DNA of 10,024 bases from Hamiltosporidium magnivora (lineage: Eukaryota; Microsporidia; Dubosqiidae), in the NCBI GenBank assembly GCA_004325065.1, contig PITI01000642.1, positions 1 to 10,024 of the forward strand, written 5' to 3'. Each line of letters opens with the position of its first letter. Positions within the stretch are counted from its first letter, which is position 1. This document shows, one piece after another, positions 6,621 through 10,024 of this stretch. The notes below the pieces were generated by a model, which saw nothing but the letters and a program-made list of their open reading frames with translations, was not told the DNA's origin and did not search any database. Both the position numbers and the translations under genes were made by a program.

Positions 6621-7470
6621 ATAAGATCTTTATGTCAATTTTTTTGATTGTAATATTAAATATGGTTGCATATCAGTATCTTTAATAATTAATTTAGATA
6701 AGTATAGTTACAAAAAATTTAAAGTTCTAAAAGCTCTTAAAGCTTTATAATACTAGGATTAAAATGAAATATTAAAGTTACATTTCAGATATTTTTATTC
6801 TTAGACAATTTTAAAAAAAATTCAATGAAAACCTCAAAATTTCTATTTTATTTAAATTTTAGTAAAATTTTCAGCGTTTACCATTTTTTTTTGAAAATTT
6901 TTCGAGTTCTTCTACGATATGGTTTTTATACAAAGATATTTATAACCAATATGATAATTTAATAATCTTGTTGGTTGCAAAAAAAGGAATTAAATAATCG
7001 GTTTTTCATTATCAATACCTTACAAACATGTTTATTTCTTTCTTCTAAGAAAATGTACAGTTTTATAGTTGTTTACTTTAAATGTATCAACTATAAGCTT
7101 TTTAATAACATATATTTTACGATTAAGGTCTCTCATGATTTATTATACTTTATACTATTTTTCATTTAAATCTAAAATTTTAAGATTATATGGCATCATA
7201 TAATTAAAAAAATACTTTTTTATGAAAAAAATAGCTATAAAAAAATTTTAGTCATTAATTTTGGTCGGAAAATCTCTAAGCCTGTTAGATAAGAAAATTT
7301 TTACACTTCCAAACAAACTATAAATACTGCATATTGTCAGGTTTACTTCTTATATTTAACATTTTTTGTATCTAACTTACAATTATCAAAAATATTCTTG
7401 TTATAATTTTGAGATTTTAGTATGAATATATACAAATATAATTTTCGCATATGGATTATAATGTCTTTAA
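6621..7470. other. AT-rich spacer with scattered short open fragments
   Basis: No supported gene. A minus-strand ATG frame at 7032-7136 encodes 34 residues of strongly protein-like composition (MRDLNRKIYVIKKLIVD and onward) before a stop, and the frame remains partly open afterwards. A plus-strand frame at 6975-7169 on the opposite strand needs a TTG start and is probably its shadow. Both are too short to assign. Confidence 0.4.
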
Positions 7471-7815
7471 ATAAAGAATGGTTTGTGTCGAAATCTCAAA
7501 TGGAGATACGTCGCTTGGAAAGAAAATAACAATATAGAGAATAGCAATTATGACTTTAATTTAATGATAGCGTACTTTTCGGTTCTGTTTTGAGGACAGC
7601 GGTATTTCTTTCTTTCATTTGATTGTCGTGCATGTTTTTTGATGAGGTTGAATTTATTCAATTTATTTTTCTAGAAATTTATACTCCAATTGTTTGTGTA
7701 TTCAAAGTTGTATTTATATGTGTCATTTCTGTGTATAATTTATTGGCTTTTGAGCTATCGAGTACCTTTAAAAAGGATTATACAGAATAAATACTATATT
7801 TGTGACCCAAATTAA
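7471..7815. pseudogene. Multi-frame broken coding relic, strand undecided
   Basis: Codons with C, G, W and P are more frequent here than in the flanks. On the plus strand, frame 7471-7815 reads 112 codons with only two stops (7591-7593 and 7672-7674) and includes NLKWRYVAWKENNNIENSNY. A neighbouring plus frame contains a 52-codon ATG frame at 7632-7790 that is mostly hydrophobic (VCVFKVVFICVISVYNLLAF), like a membrane segment. On the minus strand a broken frame gives YKYNFEYTNNWSINF, one stop, then a polar run including HARQSNERKKYRCPQNRTEK. Coding strands of this genome are A-rich (see SDA1), which favours the minus reading, but the plus reading has fewer stops. I do not recognise a family. 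Either a decayed gene or an unusually open non-coding stretch is possible. Confidence 0.3.
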
Positions 7816-8871
7816 TACATTTATTATACTTTTAGGTGCTTAAAATTACTAATTTGATTTTAATTTTGCTTTATTCAAAAAAATAGATCTATAAATTAAA
7901 TTTCTTTTGGAAAAATTGTAGATATAATACTACTAAAATTATGTTTTAATATCTTATTAACAAGCATTTGCTACATAAAACTTTGTATTATGCTTAAAGT
8001 AAAAAGAATATCGTAATAAATTTATTTCCGTGTTTTATTTTTTGACTCTACAAATCAAATAATATTTTTTTTTACTAAAAACAAATAATTTTGGCTTTAT
8101 TTACGTATTAGATTGTATATATTTGATATATACTCATTGAATTGCATTGAAAACTTGCTAATAATTCTCTCTGAGATGAAAAGCACATTTAAAAATTAAA
8201 TAATTTAATCAGATGTTTTCTGTAAAAGCTTTTTATAATGTTTAAATAATCTTAAAAATAATTATATATTTCAATTGATAATATTATAAATATGATTTAT
8301 AACACCTATTTTATGTATTTGTGGAAATCAATGACTCTACAATTGAAACTCTCAGGCCCAAAAATTTTTTAAATCTATACGAGCTAAATTAAACATCAAT
8401 TTATTAAATTTTACCATTTTATTGCTATAATTAAATATTGATCTAAATATATAGAAATATAATAATATTTATCATATAGAAGACAACTGAAATACCTTAG
8501 AGATTATATTAATCTCATATTTTATCTAACCTGTGGCCTAGCCATAGAATTTCTTAGGATATTGTAATCCAAATTCATTTATATCCACTATAAGAGCCCT
8601 TCTCTAATAATGTAACATAAATATACTCTTTCTCCATGATTTTACATAAATAATTTAAATACGACTTATTTACTTTAAAAATACAAATAAACAATCTTTT
8701 CTCTATAAATATATACGTTATATATAGCTATAATTTCGCAATCGAACGTAGGTTCTAGAAAGGTGAATTAAATTTACAAAAAATTATTTCCTTTTAAAAT
8801 TATAAGATTCAATTTTGCAAGTGAGTAATCCCCTGATCATAATTTTTTATTGTTTTTAAGCCATATATTTA
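7816..8871. other. Long AT-rich region without a supported gene
   Basis: More than a kilobase of A/T-dominated sequence with stops in all frames. A minor island at about 8525-8610 is less AT-rich (GTGGCCTAGCCATAG, AGAGCCCTTCTC). On the minus strand it reads RRALIVDINEFGLQYPKKFYG before a stop; this is too short to identify. No tRNA cloverleaf, rRNA block or tandem repeat was seen. Confidence 0.55.
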
Positions 8872-9266
8872 TCATATTGCTGTTTTAAACTTACTTAGAT
8901 TAATTTGAAGCGTTCCCTCGTCATTAAATACCCACGCTACGTCTATAGATATTTATAAGATCATTAATATTTTTCTTTCAATACTTTTAGCTTAGGTATA
9001 AACAAATGATTTGGAACGAAGAGGTTTATAGATGCTTTAAGCTGTGGTTTGATGAAATAAAGCTTTCGGATTTTATTTTTGCAACAAACAGTTCTTCATA
9101 TTATTATTTTTTCATTGAAATTATCAGAAATGAATCCTCGAGACCATCGATATATCCAAAAATCAATTCCCTCAGTCATACGAAAAATTTCTATATCTTT
9201 GCCTTTGGTCTGCTTAAATAGGAAATTTCTTTCAGAAATATATATTGATAGCAAAATTAAATTCAT
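8872..9266 (-). pseudogene. Decayed third member of the secreted four-cysteine/beta-trefoil family (probable)
   Basis: On the minus strand an ATG at 9264-9266 opens 56 codons, starting with a short hydrophobic segment (MNLILLSIYIS) like a signal peptide, then SERNF and KGKDIEIFRMTEGIDFWIY, and ending at TGA (9096-9098). The KDIEIF block lines up with KDIDVFELIP of the intact protein at 3847, and SERNF lines up with its SRNT. Reading on past the TGA, the same frame stays open for 43 more codons to 8966 and gives CCKNKIRKLYF, comparable to GCKNGDENARW of the intact gene. After a frameshift, 8875-8952 gives VAWVFNDEGTLQINL, a typical tryptophan-plus-turn strand of a beta-trefoil repeat. The gene therefore appears dead, with one nonsense codon and at least one frameshift. 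The 56-residue product could still be expressed as a short secreted peptide. The homology is judged by eye. Confidence 0.45.
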
Positions 9267-9459
9267 TGTAAAAATTGTTATAATACTTATTTCTTACTTT
9301 CTTCATCTGTTTAGACCAACACTAATAGAAAGATTTAAACTATTATTGATTCTTAAGTTTTACTATATTTGAACCTTTGTAACTAGTTTAGAAAAATGTA
9401 TTGGAAATTTAATATAAAAAAATTTAAAAGCATCTTGTTGTTAAGGCGGTGGAATCAAA

Positions 9460-9640
9460 TTAAATTTTATTCGGATAGAAAAATGAATGTGGATATTTAT
9501 CTTCATAGGGTTTGTTTGGCGAGTCTTTGCTTTTTAATATTTTGATTGAAGCTTCTTTAACTCTAAATATTTTGTATATTCGTATATTTTTTAGTCTTTC
9601 TTATCAGAATTTTAATCTGACCTTGAGCAATTTCTTAATA
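9460..9640 (-). pseudogene. Broken minus-strand coding fragment, unrecognised
   Basis: A minus-strand frame open from 9600 down to 9463 encodes 46 residues without an ATG. It includes IFRVKEASIKILKSKDSP and then YEDKYPHSFFYP. The proline, acidic and aromatic content is unlike random AT-rich translation. Upstream in the same frame, beyond two adjacent stops, lies a lysine-rich run (IKKLLKVRLKF). The opposite strand also has an open, hydrophobic reading (9509-9820, 102 codons, one stop), which I take as the T-rich shadow of an A-rich coding strand. No family was recognised. Confidence 0.25.
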
Positions 9641-10024
9641 AAAAAAATTAAGTTATTTTTTAATCAGCATATTCCCTAGCTTATGTTTTATTTGCTTCTA
9701 AATTTTAGCATCGTTTTAGCTGATTATTTACATTTTTTTCAGGTAATTTTACCATCAATTTTTATCGATTCAAAATTTCCTTCATTAGCCTTAAATTATG
9801 TGAAGATTTTCGTTTCCTAAAAAAACTTTTGCGGGTATGGCATAATATATTAGTAAAATCAATAAAGCTATAAGTTCTCTGTTCTTTTTTTGAGGATGTT
9901 TTAATCTAACCAAGTTTGAAACACCATAATGTATTCTCAAAGAATTTTTTGTAAGTAATTACTATTGAGGTGTAAATAAATAGATGGAAATTTCATAAGA
10001 ACATTTATTCTATTCATCTACAAA
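9641..10024. other. AT-rich right edge without a supported gene
   Basis: No intact gene. A minus-strand ATG frame at 9937-10017 encodes 26 residues (MNRINVLMKFPSIYLHLN and onward) and runs into the window edge. After its stop the frame reads EYIMVFQTWLD before another stop. It may be the end of something lying outside the window. Confidence 0.4.

Noticed and set aside
6975..7169. 64-codon plus-strand open frame
   Set aside because: It needs a TTG start, is T-rich and hydrophobic, and overlaps a more protein-like minus-strand frame at 7032-7136.
9006..9372. Two overlapping plus-strand open frames of 71 and 97 codons
   Set aside because: They are antisense to the beta-trefoil-like relic at 8872-9266. 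The second needs a TTG start and neither has recognisable motifs.
1..10024. tRNA, rRNA, CRISPR arrays, operons and long tandem repeats
   Set aside because: No cloverleaf, rRNA-like conserved block, spaced direct repeats or prokaryotic gene organisation was seen on reading both strands. The content is eukaryotic.

Overview
The window looks like a gene-poor stretch of a microsporidian genome, most like a Nosema/Vairimorpha-type species. The DNA is extremely AT-rich. The one clearly conserved gene encodes a very short, intronless Sda1, which is a eukaryotic ribosome-assembly protein. That gene carries a CCCC motif directly before its ATG, as is known for microsporidian genes. All three intact genes have AATAAA at or within about 25 bases of the stop codon. 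Two small secreted proteins have a ricin-B-type (beta-trefoil) cysteine and tryptophan pattern, a fold known from microsporidian secreted protein families. The genus is an inference; the eukaryotic assignment is solid.

Layout. Bases 1-360 and 1241-1473 are two islands of much higher GC and complexity than the surrounding DNA. They resemble the non-coding parts of a non-LTR retroelement family common in invertebrates; the second ends in an AAT-type microsatellite tail. Between them lies AT-rich filler. Bases 1846-2212 hold a broken, unrecognised gene, probably on the minus strand, and 2310-2693 hold another broken frame on the plus strand. Then come three intact genes in the same orientation: secreted protein A (2710-3252), its apparent paralogue B (3847-4338), and SDA1 (4673-5920).

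Downstream of SDA1 no intact gene is visible. The roughly 4 kb to the right edge looks like a gene graveyard. It contains a possible DDE-transposase relic on the minus strand (about 6200-6620), a multi-frame broken coding stretch (7471-7815), a probable third, decayed member of the secreted family on the minus strand (8872-9266), and another broken minus-strand fragment (9460-9640).

Functionally, SDA1 is housekeeping (pre-60S ribosome maturation and export). The two secreted proteins are candidate host-interface lectin-like proteins. They share a four-cysteine framework, and an 11-base sequence recurs about 140-160 bases upstream of both ATGs. The most interesting point is this small secreted family: two intact members and one likely dead one, lying in relic-rich DNA beside a single conserved gene.
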